Origin: Mucilaginibacter inviolabilis
GTDB lineage: Bacteria; Bacteroidota; Bacteroidia; Sphingobacteriales; Sphingobacteriaceae
Assembly (NCBI RefSeq): GCF_011089895.1
Contig: NZ_JAANAT010000001.1
Coordinates: forward strand, 1,054,001-1,118,000
DNA: 64,000 bases
Reading direction: 5' to 3'
A program made the translations under genes and the position numbers. Under the pieces are notes generated by a model. It searched no databases. It was not told the DNA's origin and worked only from the letters and a program-made list of their open reading frames with translations. Of the stretch, positions 18,701 to 26,757 are shown one piece after another; position 1 is the first letter of the stretch; every line of letters begins with the position of its first letter.

Positions 18701-19416
18701 ACGGCTCCTGTAAAGTCACTTTTGCGCACTGTTTGATAACCAATGGCTACAACTTCGTTCAAAATATTGGCAGCAGGTTTTAACTTAACATGGATCGTAG
18801 TTTTGTTGTCAACAACAATTTCCTGATCTGCATAACCCACAAAAGTAAAAACCAACGTTGAACCCGGTTCAACAGTAATATTAAACCTACCATTAACATC
18901 GGTAGAGGTGCCTTTATGTGACTTTTTTTCATAAACGCTTACTCCCGGTAAGGGTAAGTCAGCTTCATCAACTACGGTACCCGATATTTTTACTGCCGCA
19001 GCCTGTTCTGTTTTTGATGGATTTTTGAGATCCAATGCGGGTTTTTCTACCCGGATCACCACATGATGATCATCTACCTGGCTAATGGTTCCTTTGTAGT
19101 TTTTTAATAACTGTTTTAATACCTCGCTTATGGTTTGATTGTTTACGCGAAGTGATACGTGTTTTTTAATATCAACAGTATTATCATATCCGATAATGAA
19201 ATCTGTTTTTTGTTCAATAATGGCAAAAATATCCTTAATGGTAAGATTATCAGCTATAATTGATATACGGGTGTTGTTAATGGTTTGCCCATCGGCTGCA
19301 AAAGCAGGGACGCCTATCTGTAATAAAAATATTATTACGAGCAAAGGATGAAGTATTATTGATGTAAACTTCTTTATTAAATAAAATGGAGGACTGATTC
19401 GATAAAAATTTTGCAT
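15742..19416 (-). CDS. SusC/RagA TonB-dependent transporter with N-terminal STN domain
   Basis: About 1224 aa from the ATG at 19416 (16 codons inside the longest frame), chosen because MQNFYRISPPFYLIKK leads directly into the signal peptide ending PAFA. In order (long-frame numbering): an STN/secretin-like signalling domain at about 65-138, a CarboxypepD_reg-like domain at about 158-230 (ISGTVVDEADLPLPGVSVYE), a plug starting FTGAVASVRSEEL with the VYGSRAAGGVVLITTK-type motif, and a 22-strand barrel ending in F. The STN domain is the part that signals to a FecR partner, which is encoded just upstream (19526-20506). It pairs with SusD 25 bases downstream for TonB-driven import. Confidence 0.96.
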   Translation of the reverse strand: MQNFYRISPPFYLIKKFTSIILHPLLVIIFLLQIGVPAFAADGQTINNTRISIIADNLTIKDIFAIIEQKTDFIIGYDNTVDIKKHVSLRVNNQTISEVLKQLLKNYKGTISQVDDHHVVIRVEKPALDLKNPSKTEQAAAVKISGTVVDEADLPLPGVSVYEKKSHKGTSTDVNGRFNITVEPGSTLVFTFVGYADQEIVVDNKTTIHVKLKPAANILNEVVAIGYQTVRKSDFTGAVASVRSEELNLTAPTAGQALVGKVAGVQVSQITGAPYGTTKIAVRGVGSFNASSDPLYVIDGYAAGNDLFINPNDIESISILKDAASAAIYGSRAAGGVVLITTKHGSKTDSKGKFEYDYQAGINQMAKKVDLLNSDQFAQLVIDGRNNSYHDLWITTGHTWNDAMYSDNNATRIANVGNAGSVSIPPYLYNFQTQSLIHQTVNTDWQDELYRNALTQNHNLSFTGSSNGTRYYFSTGYQDQPGIMLGTGQKKINLRANVDGQIGKRLQVGANIAFTQTTNQETQDGRWDHSPAFGALIYMPFFPAYNPDGSIATNVAAAQSTAYAYQSIENPIATATLIKINRVGDRATYNAHASYSILDGLTFNANLGMQTYAENYNYYLPTNISNGANPPGSPQSIQAAKAVRQTIDYRDQLGELTLNYSKQLGKNHFDGLVGYTAQKTTNNVLTVQGTGFQNDNIPNITGAAPSQITLITPTSGFIEGVQPTGDDTFTLLSYLARVNYNYDSKYFLSASFRTDGSSRFGSNNRYAAFPSVSAGWNLSDEKFYHSWLGDQSTIKLRASWGLSGNYNVGNYNTQRVFNSPVNTVFGTGSLSSALTAGTIKDANLGWESTSQYNFGADLGLLKGRLFIIANYYLSHSYNLLFNQPISAISGSSTILTNLGSNSKISNKGFDFQVDGKAIATKDFTLNLSGNISINRNKVLSLSGNNTILTAGAERSYLTSITQTGQPIGMFYGYQVGGIVTQADLANIAADKANYNSATHSYPAGYKIKGPPISTFSTTPLQAGDLYFKDVNGDGVVDSKDAGVIGTPYPKFTYGFAINATYKGFFFSSAFAGSYGNQVLDGQDYYLYNMEGSGNQYEDVANRYRNAADPGDGSVYRASRGSTQSNSTRLSTFYLQSGSFLRNTNTTIGYTIKSDYISRNLGLSGLKVYGSINNGFTITKYKGYNPEVNYNYTNSGSQGANLAPGIDYGVYPLVRSYNLGVKATF

Positions 19417-19525
19417 TTTAGAAGAATTTTTAATGATTGTAAGATCGTTTTTGAAGGCAGACACTACTTTAGTGTCTGATTTAACAGGGAATGGTGAAGC
19501 GTTCCCTGTTTTAATGAACTGGCTG

Positions 19526-20506
19526 CTATTTCATGCTGGTACAATTTTTTAGATTAATTAATACAATCTTATTTTTCATTTGGTAGCGTAAACCTGTAAG
19601 GCGGGTAAGTACATTTAATACCTGATCAAGAGGTTCGTTATTAAAGCTAACAGTGTAGCGTCGGCACTCTTTATTGTTTTTAAGCTTTATGGTTACATTA
19701 TACCACCTTTCAAGCGTATGGGAAATCTCATCCATAGAGGCATTGTTAAAACATAGTTTATTATATTGCCAGGCAGTTAAATCAGAGGTTTGAACCTGGC
19801 TTAAGGCATGCTTGTTGCTTTGTTTATCATACACCAATTGCTGATTGTGAGTAATTGCGCCGGCAAACATTTCAGGCTTACGCCCGACACTGTTTTTTTC
19901 CACCTTTACTTTACCGCTTTCCACTGCTATTTGTATTTTTTGTTCTTCAGGGTAAGCTTTTACGTCAAATTCGGTACCCAGATCGGTAATTAGTAGCCTG
20001 GAGGAGTGGATAGTAAATGGTTTGGCAGCGTTGTGTTTTATTGAAAAAAAAGCCTCACCAGAAAGAGACACCTCTCTGCTTTTTATACCAAAGTTTGATG
20101 GAATGCGGATATGGGAGCCCGAATTAAGACTAACCCAACTGCCATCGGGTAATGAGAATCGTTTTTTTGTACCCTTTGGTGCTGCAATAATGCTGTAAGA
20201 AATTGTTGAACTTTGCTTATCAGCAGTTTGGCCATATTTAAACCATGCAATTCCAAAAGATACCAATATTAGGGCCGCTGCTGCATACAGCCATTTATAA
20301 CCAAATGAATGACGTGGCTGTGCAAAAAGCATTTGATTTATTTTTTCGTCCATTGGCGAAAAAAAATCAAGATTTTCTTTTGTACTTATTTCTTCAATAT
20401 CTGCCTTTTCAAAACTGGCAAACCAGTCTTCAACTATTTTGCGTTCCTGATTATTTGCTTGTCCCGATTGATACCTTTCAAATAACTTCTTAACCCTTTT
20501 GTTCAC
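19526..20506 (-). CDS. FecR-family anti-sigma factor
   Basis: 326 aa. A short cytoplasmic N-terminus (MNKRVKKLFERYQSGQANNQE) is followed by one membrane helix near residues 72-90 (WLYAAAALILVSFGIAWF). The periplasmic FecR domain contains APKGTKKRFSLPDGSWVSLN and VSLSGEAFFSIKHNAAKPF, and a C-terminal STN-like (DUF4974) region reads CRRYTVSFNNEPLDQVLNVL. It would hold the adjacent ECF sigma factor inactive until the SusC STN domain signals ligand. The order sigma-fecR-susC-susD supports this. Confidence 0.95.
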   Translation of the reverse strand: MNKRVKKLFERYQSGQANNQERKIVEDWFASFEKADIEEISTKENLDFFSPMDEKINQMLFAQPRHSFGYKWLYAAAALILVSFGIAWFKYGQTADKQSSTISYSIIAAPKGTKKRFSLPDGSWVSLNSGSHIRIPSNFGIKSREVSLSGEAFFSIKHNAAKPFTIHSSRLLITDLGTEFDVKAYPEEQKIQIAVESGKVKVEKNSVGRKPEMFAGAITHNQQLVYDKQSNKHALSQVQTSDLTAWQYNKLCFNNASMDEISHTLERWYNVTIKLKNNKECRRYTVSFNNEPLDQVLNVLTRLTGLRYQMKNKIVLINLKNCTSMK

Positions 20507-20557
20507 TATACCCTGCTTTTAGATAAGCTCGTGTGCAAAGGCAGTTTGTCCTTTAAG

Positions 20558-20583
20558 AAAAGGTTAACAATTTGTTACCTTTT
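20558..20583 (-). terminator. Hairpin at the end of the sigma-factor gene
   Basis: AAAAGGTTAACAA facing TTTGTTACCTTTT forms a near-perfect palindrome that includes the sigma stop codon. It could attenuate transcription between sigma and fecR or simply stabilise the mRNA end. There is little loop, so terminator activity is uncertain. Confidence 0.35.
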
Positions 20584-21204
20584 AAGTATGGTTGTTAGAA
20601 TCACTGAAAAAATAGCTTTAAAGCTAAGGACAATGGTAAGTATTAAAAGTTCGGGATGACTATTTCGTAAATTTAAGCGGAGGCGCTTTAAAGCCTCGGA
20701 TACATTATTGCGTACTGTTTTTTCTGATATGTTGAGGATATCGGCAATCTCACCATTCTTTTTGCCTTCGTTTTTGCTTAAATTATAACAAGAACGCATG
20801 GTTTCTGGCAGTTGTACCACCAACTGATCAATATGATCAGTTAGTTCACGGGCAAATCGGTACTCTTCAGCAGAATGAGCCATTTCCTCAATTTTGCCTA
20901 TGAGATAATTTTCGCCTTTAATTTGGGTATTCTTTTTCCGATAGGCTGATACTACCTGATTACGACTAAAAACGTATAAGTATAATTTAAAATCATTTAA
21001 ATTACGTAACTGCTCACGATTTGTCCACAGCGTTATAAAAATATCCTGTGTAACATCTCTTGCGTCTTCCTTACTGGCGAGCCTTAAGCAAACTATATTA
21101 AAAACGAACTCTTTATACCTGTGATAAAGTTCCTGAAAAGCAGCGGTGTCACCATCGCTACATCGATTTAGTAGCAATTGTTCTGATAAATTTATATATA
21201 TCAT
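20575..21204 (-). CDS. ECF sigma factor (SusCD-linked)
   Basis: 209 aa. The sigma-70 region 2 motif reads FQELYHRYKEFVFNIVCLRL then DARDVTQDIFITLW (about residues 24-72). Region 4 reads LPETMRSCYNLSKNEGKKNGEIADILNISEKTVRNNVSEALKRLR (about 135-180), a helix-turn-helix. A hydrophobic tail (LILTIVLSFKAIFSVILTTIL) suggests membrane attachment, a common trait of Bacteroidota SusCD-linked sigma factors. It is followed by fecR 68 bases downstream. Confidence 0.95.
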   Translation of the reverse strand: MIYINLSEQLLLNRCSDGDTAAFQELYHRYKEFVFNIVCLRLASKEDARDVTQDIFITLWTNREQLRNLNDFKLYLYVFSRNQVVSAYRKKNTQIKGENYLIGKIEEMAHSAEEYRFARELTDHIDQLVVQLPETMRSCYNLSKNEGKKNGEIADILNISEKTVRNNVSEALKRLRLNLRNSHPELLILTIVLSFKAIFSVILTTILKR

Positions 21205-21296
21205 TGATTCGCTCCTGATAAACGCTACAAATTTAATACCCCTATGTAGTCAGATTATAAACTACATATTAACAAACCAATACATTGCGGGTAACA

Positions 21297-22181
21297 TTAC
21301 CAACCAATATGGATATAGTTCACATTGTTTTTTCGTGATGATGTTACAGCAATGCCCCTTTTTCCTGTACCGGTAAAGGCAAAACCTTCTAATTCATCAA
21401 GTCTTTCATTGACATCAACTGTCTTGATCACTTGTTGCTGTCCTGTTTCGATAGATTTTTTCAGATCAACGTAGGTAAATCTCCACTTTCGGCCTTCAGT
21501 TTGATTTTGAATCAGTACTAAAATACCTTTATCTGCCAGATAATATAAATTTTGCACCCAGGCGGTACAGGTAAACTTTTTAAACAATACACCCTTTTCA
21601 CTTGTTTTGGAAGCTGCTTTTAGCGTTTCCGGATCATACAATCTCACCTCGTTACCGTTATTACCGTAATCGGCAGTAGCTACATACCACTTGTTGTTGT
21701 ATTTTATATATTCAGGTCTTGTACCCTGAATACAGGCATCATCATCAATGGTATTTATCAAATTACCATCAAGTGTACCGGTTTTCAGTAGCCCTTTCCA
21801 ATCAACACAATAAATTACAGCTTTCCATTTAGTACCTTCCTTGTTTAAACGGATAGAATTACCCATAAAAGTAGGTCCGGTTCCATTATAGGCAATACCT
21901 GTGGGATGATTGATCACATCCTGTCCATTTTGGGTAAGTTTATATTCTTTGTTGGTATAAGTAAGACTATCCCCTATCATCTTAAATTCCCGTATCATTC
22001 CCACTTCGCGGTCGCCATATAAAAATATCCTTCCGTTTTGATATGAAATACCTTGACAGGCACCTAATGAATCGATAGTTATGGAATGGGTAATAGCCAT
22101 ATCAACCGTTTTATTTATAAATGCGAAGAAGCCTAAGCATAGTATAGTCGTTGAAGCAAAAAATAATTTCTTCATGATCAT
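21297..22181 (-). CDS. Secreted protein of unknown function (propeller-like)
   Basis: 294 aa with an N-terminal hydrophobic signal (MKKLFFASTTILCLGFFAFIN). Repeated short strands around GRIFLYGDREVG, GPTFMGNSIRL, KWYVATADYGNNGNEVRLYD and ELEGFAFTGTGKRGIAVT suggest a beta-propeller, but no family was recognised. It is encoded between the DUF218 gene and the sigma factor on the same strand, so it may be part of the same nutrient-processing locus. A lactonase-like or phytase-like propeller is possible but unproven. A second ATG at codon 3 is an equally good start. Confidence 0.7.
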   Translation of the reverse strand: MIMKKLFFASTTILCLGFFAFINKTVDMAITHSITIDSLGACQGISYQNGRIFLYGDREVGMIREFKMIGDSLTYTNKEYKLTQNGQDVINHPTGIAYNGTGPTFMGNSIRLNKEGTKWKAVIYCVDWKGLLKTGTLDGNLINTIDDDACIQGTRPEYIKYNNKWYVATADYGNNGNEVRLYDPETLKAASKTSEKGVLFKKFTCTAWVQNLYYLADKGILVLIQNQTEGRKWRFTYVDLKKSIETGQQQVIKTVDVNERLDELEGFAFTGTGKRGIAVTSSRKNNVNYIHIGW

Positions 22182-22225
22182 CTTTTTATGTGTTTGAAAA
22201 ATAGTTTCCCGGATAAACTGACCTG

Positions 22226-23470
22226 CTATGGATCCAGAGGTTCATCATTATCAATTCGCAGGGATTCAATGGTTGGATAAAATTCCTGTTCGGTATCTGA
22301 CAGGCGGTTGCCCAGCTTGTAAGGCACATATCCTAACTCTTTTTCGCAGCGGGTAGCCATGTTTGATATAAAATAGCTTTGTGATTTATCTGTTGAGGTG
22401 ATACATGGCTTGCTAAATGGCATCCCGTAACGGAATATGATACGGGCACAATTACGCATGTTGGTAGTGGTGTGCCGTGCATGAGGGTCAACCAATATGG
22501 CGTTTTCCGGCACATGCAGTTTTTCGATCATATACTTTTTCATTTCATCAGCTTCACAATATTTTGTTTTATACGGATGTACTTTACCGCCCGATGTCAT
22601 GATAAATGGTGCCAATCCTTCAAAGTATCTTAATGCAGCTACCCGGCATCGTAACATCCCTTCGGCACTTAAGGCCACACCATCAATATCCGGACCTGCT
22701 CCGGGTATCAGGATCATGGTGTATTTATACTTGGCCCAATTGATGGTTTTTGCACGATTATAAGCGTTCTTATTGATCCCCGAGATCATTGGTTCATCAT
22801 TGGCGGCATCATCTCTTTCATTTATTTCCAGACAATGTAATGCATAATTCATGGATGGTAAAAAAAACAGCTTTTCGTTTTTGCTTTCGTCCCATATAGT
22901 CGCAGAGGCATCATAAACCAGGTTAAGATATCCCCGGCTTTTTACATTGAAGCTGATAGAGTCAATAGCTGGATAGTTGGGTTTTCGTCCTTCAGCATAA
23001 ACTTCAATCGTATAATTAACTGCTTTAGCATCCTGTTCCCACGCACTAACCAATATTTGAACCGGTGACAAGCTATTAAATTGCTGGTAAGTACCAGAAG
23101 GTATTACATGTTGTTTTATCAAATTGTCCAGGGCATTACCTGTTTTATATAAATTGGTTAGTCGGTCACTAACGGTTTTGATCTCGCCGTCACTAAACTT
23201 TAATACTTGCGTAAAACACAATGGATCCTTACAAGTTGTAAGTGACGATTTAATATTATCCAACCGAGTTTGATTCAATTTGACCAGTTCGGGATCATTG
23301 CTTAGCAGCTGTTTTACCGCTGCATTATTTTGAAATAAAGTAAGCAGGAAATAGTTTTTGGTCTGTATAATATTGCTGCCTATCAGTTTGTAGTTTTGGT
23401 CTGCTGTTTGGCCATAGCTGTGGTAAGCAACTAAAGTTAATAATAGGAATAAGTATTTCTTAAAATCCAT
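22226..23470 (-). CDS. DUF218 (YdcF/ElyC-like) domain secreted protein
   Basis: About 414 aa from the internal ATG at 23470 (MDFKKYLFLLLTLVAYHSYGQ), which gives a clean signal peptide; the longer frame adds 23 unlikely residues. The C-terminal half carries the DUF218 pattern: YTMILIPGAGPDIDGVALSA, RVAALRYFEGLAPFIMTSGGKVHP, EADEMKKYMIEKLHVPENAILVD and ARHTTTNMRNCARII. DUF218 proteins are associated with envelope biogenesis or nucleotide-like ligands, but activity is unclear. The export signal is unusual for the family. It lies downstream of the phosphoesterase gene, same strand, 65 bp apart. Confidence 0.82.
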   Translation of the reverse strand: MDFKKYLFLLLTLVAYHSYGQTADQNYKLIGSNIIQTKNYFLLTLFQNNAAVKQLLSNDPELVKLNQTRLDNIKSSLTTCKDPLCFTQVLKFSDGEIKTVSDRLTNLYKTGNALDNLIKQHVIPSGTYQQFNSLSPVQILVSAWEQDAKAVNYTIEVYAEGRKPNYPAIDSISFNVKSRGYLNLVYDASATIWDESKNEKLFFLPSMNYALHCLEINERDDAANDEPMISGINKNAYNRAKTINWAKYKYTMILIPGAGPDIDGVALSAEGMLRCRVAALRYFEGLAPFIMTSGGKVHPYKTKYCEADEMKKYMIEKLHVPENAILVDPHARHTTTNMRNCARIIFRYGMPFSKPCITSTDKSQSYFISNMATRCEKELGYVPYKLGNRLSDTEQEFYPTIESLRIDNDEPLDP

Positions 23471-23535
23471 GTTGGTGAAATATTGGTGTTTTAAATGGTG
23501 AATAAGTATGACCGACCGGTTAATTAAATACTGAA

Positions 23536-25989
23536 TCAATCATCGTCATCTTTCTTTTTTTGCTCTAACAGTACAAAAGCACTTCTTTTAGGTGCCGGCA
23601 TTGTGGAATGCTCACCTTTTACCGATTTCCAGACTACCTCGTTCAAGTCAAGATCAGGTACCGCATCCTCTTTGGCAAAGTTGAATGATTCAGAGCGGCG
23701 GCTACTTTCGTTATTGGCAATATTCCGCCTTTCCAGATCAACCTCCGCCGGTTTTAGTTGGTAAGGTGTAACATCAGCTTTACTGGTGAAGCATTCATAT
23801 AAAGGCATTGCCCCGGCATCATACTGGCTCATAGGGGGTAAACCGAGTATCAATTCCATGGTTCGTAAAAAGCCCGAAGTTGAATACATGGTATGCACAA
23901 CAGCATTATGTTTTACATAAGGGCCAACTACAAATGCAGGCGAACGGTGAGCGTCTACATGATCCGGGCCATTTTGAGCGTCATCTTCCAGTATAAATAC
24001 AACAGATTCCTTCCAGATAGAGCTTTGTGATAAATGCTCGATAAAACGACCGATGGCAAGGTCATTATCGGCAACCGCCGCAACTGGCGAAATCTTACCT
24101 TTCTTTTGCCCGCTGGTATGATCATTTGAAATGCGGATAGTATTAAACTGAGGTACAGCATTAATTGTAAGCAGCGAATCAAAATCATGTTGCCAGGCGT
24201 CAACCCTGACTTGATCTTTTATATCGAGGTTGAAGCCCGGTGATTGTGGACAAATATGTCCTTGCAGCGTTTTAATATTAGCCTTTCCATCGTCACTGAA
24301 TTCGCCATAGCTTCGATAAGTAATGCCAGCTCGTTTACAATAATCCCAAATAAAGCCATCGCGTGGATAAGTGGCCGGCCTGCCACCTTCAAAATTGGTG
24401 CTGCCACCCCGATTGCCATAGCTAGTTGGCCAGGTTTTTTCAACAACATCGGTAGCGTATGCTGCCATACTCCAATTATGTCCATCGGCACTTACTTCCG
24501 CATCAACATAAAAATTATCAAGCAATACAAATTCACTGGCTAATGCGTGGTGATTGGGGGTTACGTGTTTGCCAAATAAGGTTAAGGATGTGTCGCCATT
24601 ACCACCCGGCATATCTCCTAAAACCTGGTCATAAGTGCGATTTTCTTTAATAATATAAAAAATATGTTTTATGGGCGATTTTTCGCCGAGTTTACGGGGG
24701 ATTGGGTTTCCCGCCTCCCCATCAGCGGTTTGGGTCCTTTTGTCGGTAAATGGGGTATTAGCATAAACCTGATGTGTATATTGTTTCAACTGTTCAGGCT
24801 TTGGAACATCAATAAAAGATAATGAACCTTTAAATAAGCCCGCAATGTATTGTAAATGGCTGTTTGCTGTGCTACCCGTTTGATAGCCACTATTATCGGC
24901 CTTTGAGATAGGTTGAGGACCCTGAGGGTTAGCCATAGAACTTAACCCTTTTCCATTGGTTACCAATATTTTATTCCCTAATGTTTTTACATTGGTGGGA
25001 TACCAGCCTACAGGGATAAAACCCTGACTTTTGCTATAGCCAGGCTTTGATACATCAAATACCGCCAGGCAATTATTATCGGCATTAGCAATGTACAATG
25101 TTTTTTCGTTAGCGCTAAGTGCCAGCCCGTTGGTAGTGGAACCGGTAAGGCGGGTTGGGTATAATGTAGTGGCAACCGTTTCAATTACCTTATTACTACT
25201 AGTACTGATGATGGAAACCGTATTGTCATTAGCGTTGGCCACAAACAGGTAATTCCCTTTTTTATTCAAGAGCAATTCATTTGGATGATCGCCGGTTGCT
25301 ATTCTGTTTTCAATAACCTGAGATGTTGTATTTACTACCGCAACAGCTTTGCCACCCCAAAGCGAAACGTAAAGCTTTGTTTCGTCAGAGGATAGCACGC
25401 AACTGTAAGCAATAGCAGGAAGCTGAACTTTATGAAGTATCTGTTTTGCTTGCGGATCAATAATATAGAGTGTACTGTCTTCCTTGGTTACTGTATATAG
25501 TTTAGTATTAGTTTTATTAACGGCGATACCTGTAGGGCATATTTTGCTTTTAGGCCATGGCGTACCCAACTTTATAGTATCAGCCTGGTTTAGTTTATTA
25601 TCTTTTAAATGAAAGTCCAATATCCAGTTATCGTTCCCGCCTGATGCGTACAGATGTTTTTCGTCGCGGCTAAAGGCTAATCCGTACCATGATTTGCCCA
25701 GCACCTGCTCGTCCAGTAGTTTTTCGGTTTTGGGATCTATGAGCTGCAATGATTGCGTACTCTGTCCATTATTGGTTACTGCCAACAATTTGCCAGAGGT
25801 ACTTAGTTGCATATTTAAAGGCAGATCGCCCAATGTTAAAGACCTTCCGGCTGGACTTAACTTCCAGCCATTGGGAAGTAATACCTGCCCTGTTCCTTTT
25901 ACTTTACCTGGTATCTGCGCCATTGCTGATGCACTAATTCCTAAGCTTAAAGCTATAATGCAGCTTATGTTTTTAATTGAACTAACCAT
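23536..25989 (-). CDS. YncE-like beta-propeller fused to phosphoesterase (alkaline phosphatase superfamily)
   Basis: 817 aa. A signal peptide (ending SASAMAQ) precedes a YVTN/YncE seven-bladed propeller at about residues 50-400, with repeats such as LFVANANDNTVSIISTSSNK and LYIANADNNCLAVFDVS. A phosphoesterase domain (PF04185-like) follows at about 440-750: KHIFYIIKENRTYDQVLGDM, EFVLLDNFYVDAEVSADGHNWSMAAYATD, FNTIRISNDHTSG, FILEDDAQNGPDHVDAHRSP. These hold the metal-binding Asp/His/Asn pattern. It is the first gene of the SusCD-linked block and probably cleaves a phosphoester outside the inner membrane; the substrate is unknown. Confidence 0.9.
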   Translation of the reverse strand: MVSSIKNISCIIALSLGISASAMAQIPGKVKGTGQVLLPNGWKLSPAGRSLTLGDLPLNMQLSTSGKLLAVTNNGQSTQSLQLIDPKTEKLLDEQVLGKSWYGLAFSRDEKHLYASGGNDNWILDFHLKDNKLNQADTIKLGTPWPKSKICPTGIAVNKTNTKLYTVTKEDSTLYIIDPQAKQILHKVQLPAIAYSCVLSSDETKLYVSLWGGKAVAVVNTTSQVIENRIATGDHPNELLLNKKGNYLFVANANDNTVSIISTSSNKVIETVATTLYPTRLTGSTTNGLALSANEKTLYIANADNNCLAVFDVSKPGYSKSQGFIPVGWYPTNVKTLGNKILVTNGKGLSSMANPQGPQPISKADNSGYQTGSTANSHLQYIAGLFKGSLSFIDVPKPEQLKQYTHQVYANTPFTDKRTQTADGEAGNPIPRKLGEKSPIKHIFYIIKENRTYDQVLGDMPGGNGDTSLTLFGKHVTPNHHALASEFVLLDNFYVDAEVSADGHNWSMAAYATDVVEKTWPTSYGNRGGSTNFEGGRPATYPRDGFIWDYCKRAGITYRSYGEFSDDGKANIKTLQGHICPQSPGFNLDIKDQVRVDAWQHDFDSLLTINAVPQFNTIRISNDHTSGQKKGKISPVAAVADNDLAIGRFIEHLSQSSIWKESVVFILEDDAQNGPDHVDAHRSPAFVVGPYVKHNAVVHTMYSTSGFLRTMELILGLPPMSQYDAGAMPLYECFTSKADVTPYQLKPAEVDLERRNIANNESSRRSESFNFAKEDAVPDLDLNEVVWKSVKGEHSTMPAPKRSAFVLLEQKKKDDDD

Positions 25990-26498
25990 AATAGTTTAAG
26001 TAAATGTAAATTAAACCTGAGCCCTGATAACGTATTTGCTTTGTGATAGATTGAAGCTCTGATACGAAGAACCACCTGTAAGCGTATTAACAGAAAAGAA
26101 AGATAATTGTGCAGTCGCAGTTAGAGATTTGTGGGACAATAATTTTGTGTTCGTCCAGCCAATCTTAATGTCAATAAAAGCGTCATATACTAAAACTCTC
26201 TTTTCATGGTGTGAAATAACCCTCTTTATGTTAACCTATGATTAAGTAAAAGTAAACATAATGTTTGATGGCTTTTGGCCATGACTTTGTTACAAATGTT
26301 CCCCTCACTCTGGTTCGATCAATGTAAACCCAGAATAATGATGGTTTACACTATATGATGGTTTGTTTTATTTAACTTATTGATTTTCAATTTAATAAAT
26401 CAATTTTAGTCGTAAATTGTGTAAACCATGTAAACCCACAATTGCCCGGCTTTTACCGCACTTATTTGGAAAACTTTACATAGAAAAAGGGACATGTT
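25990..26498. other. Gene-free 0.5 kb upstream of the phosphoesterase locus
   Basis: No reading frame with family character was found here. The region is AT-rich, carries four copies of the word TGTAAACC (one inverted) at 26323-26436 and is the likely control region for the phosphoesterase-SusCD block on the minus strand. Confidence 0.55.
26323..26436. promoter_or_regulatory. Cluster of four TGTAAACC words
   Basis: TGTAAACC at 26323-26330 faces GGTTTACA at 26343-26350 (inverted, 12-bp gap). Two direct copies follow at 26420-26427 and 26429-26436. Repeated use of one 8-mer in both orientations in non-coding DNA suggests a DNA-binding-protein site array, 330-450 bp upstream of the phosphoesterase start. 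Confidence 0.45.
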
Positions 26499-26642
26499 TT
26501 ATTCTCTGGCTTTTTTAAACGTAATTAGAATACCCATTACCAGCCCTATCGCTATGCCCACAGGCAAACTGTGCAGAATTAAACCGATGATTATGCCAAT
26601 AACCAAACCTCCTATAAAATACCCGGGTTTTATCTTATTCAT
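26499..26642 (-). CDS. 47-aa glycine-rich membrane peptide
   Basis: A short frame reading MNKIKPGYFIGGLVIGIII, then a second hydrophobic run ending in a basic tail (TFKKARE). The spaced glycines (GGLVIGIIIG, GIAIGLVMG) resemble a glycine-zipper double transmembrane hairpin. The basic ends fit a cytoplasm-in topology. Codon usage is normal for the neighbourhood. It is not recognised as a known family. It could be a real small membrane protein or chance, but continuous hydrophobicity with positive flanks makes chance less likely. Confidence 0.6.
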   Translation of the reverse strand: MNKIKPGYFIGGLVIGIIIGLILHSLPVGIAIGLVMGILITFKKARE

Positions 26643-26757
26643 TTTGCCTATAAAATTAAAGCATCTACGCTAAATAATGATATCTTTTACGGCTGACAAA
26701 CTGCTGTTATTCCGAATCATTAATTTTAACTTTATAATCAATCTATCAGGAATTATA

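Noticed and set aside
21244..21267. ATGTAGT/ACTACAT inverted repeat upstream of the sigma gene
   Set aside because: Only 7 bp per arm in AT-rich DNA; too weak to separate from chance without comparative data.
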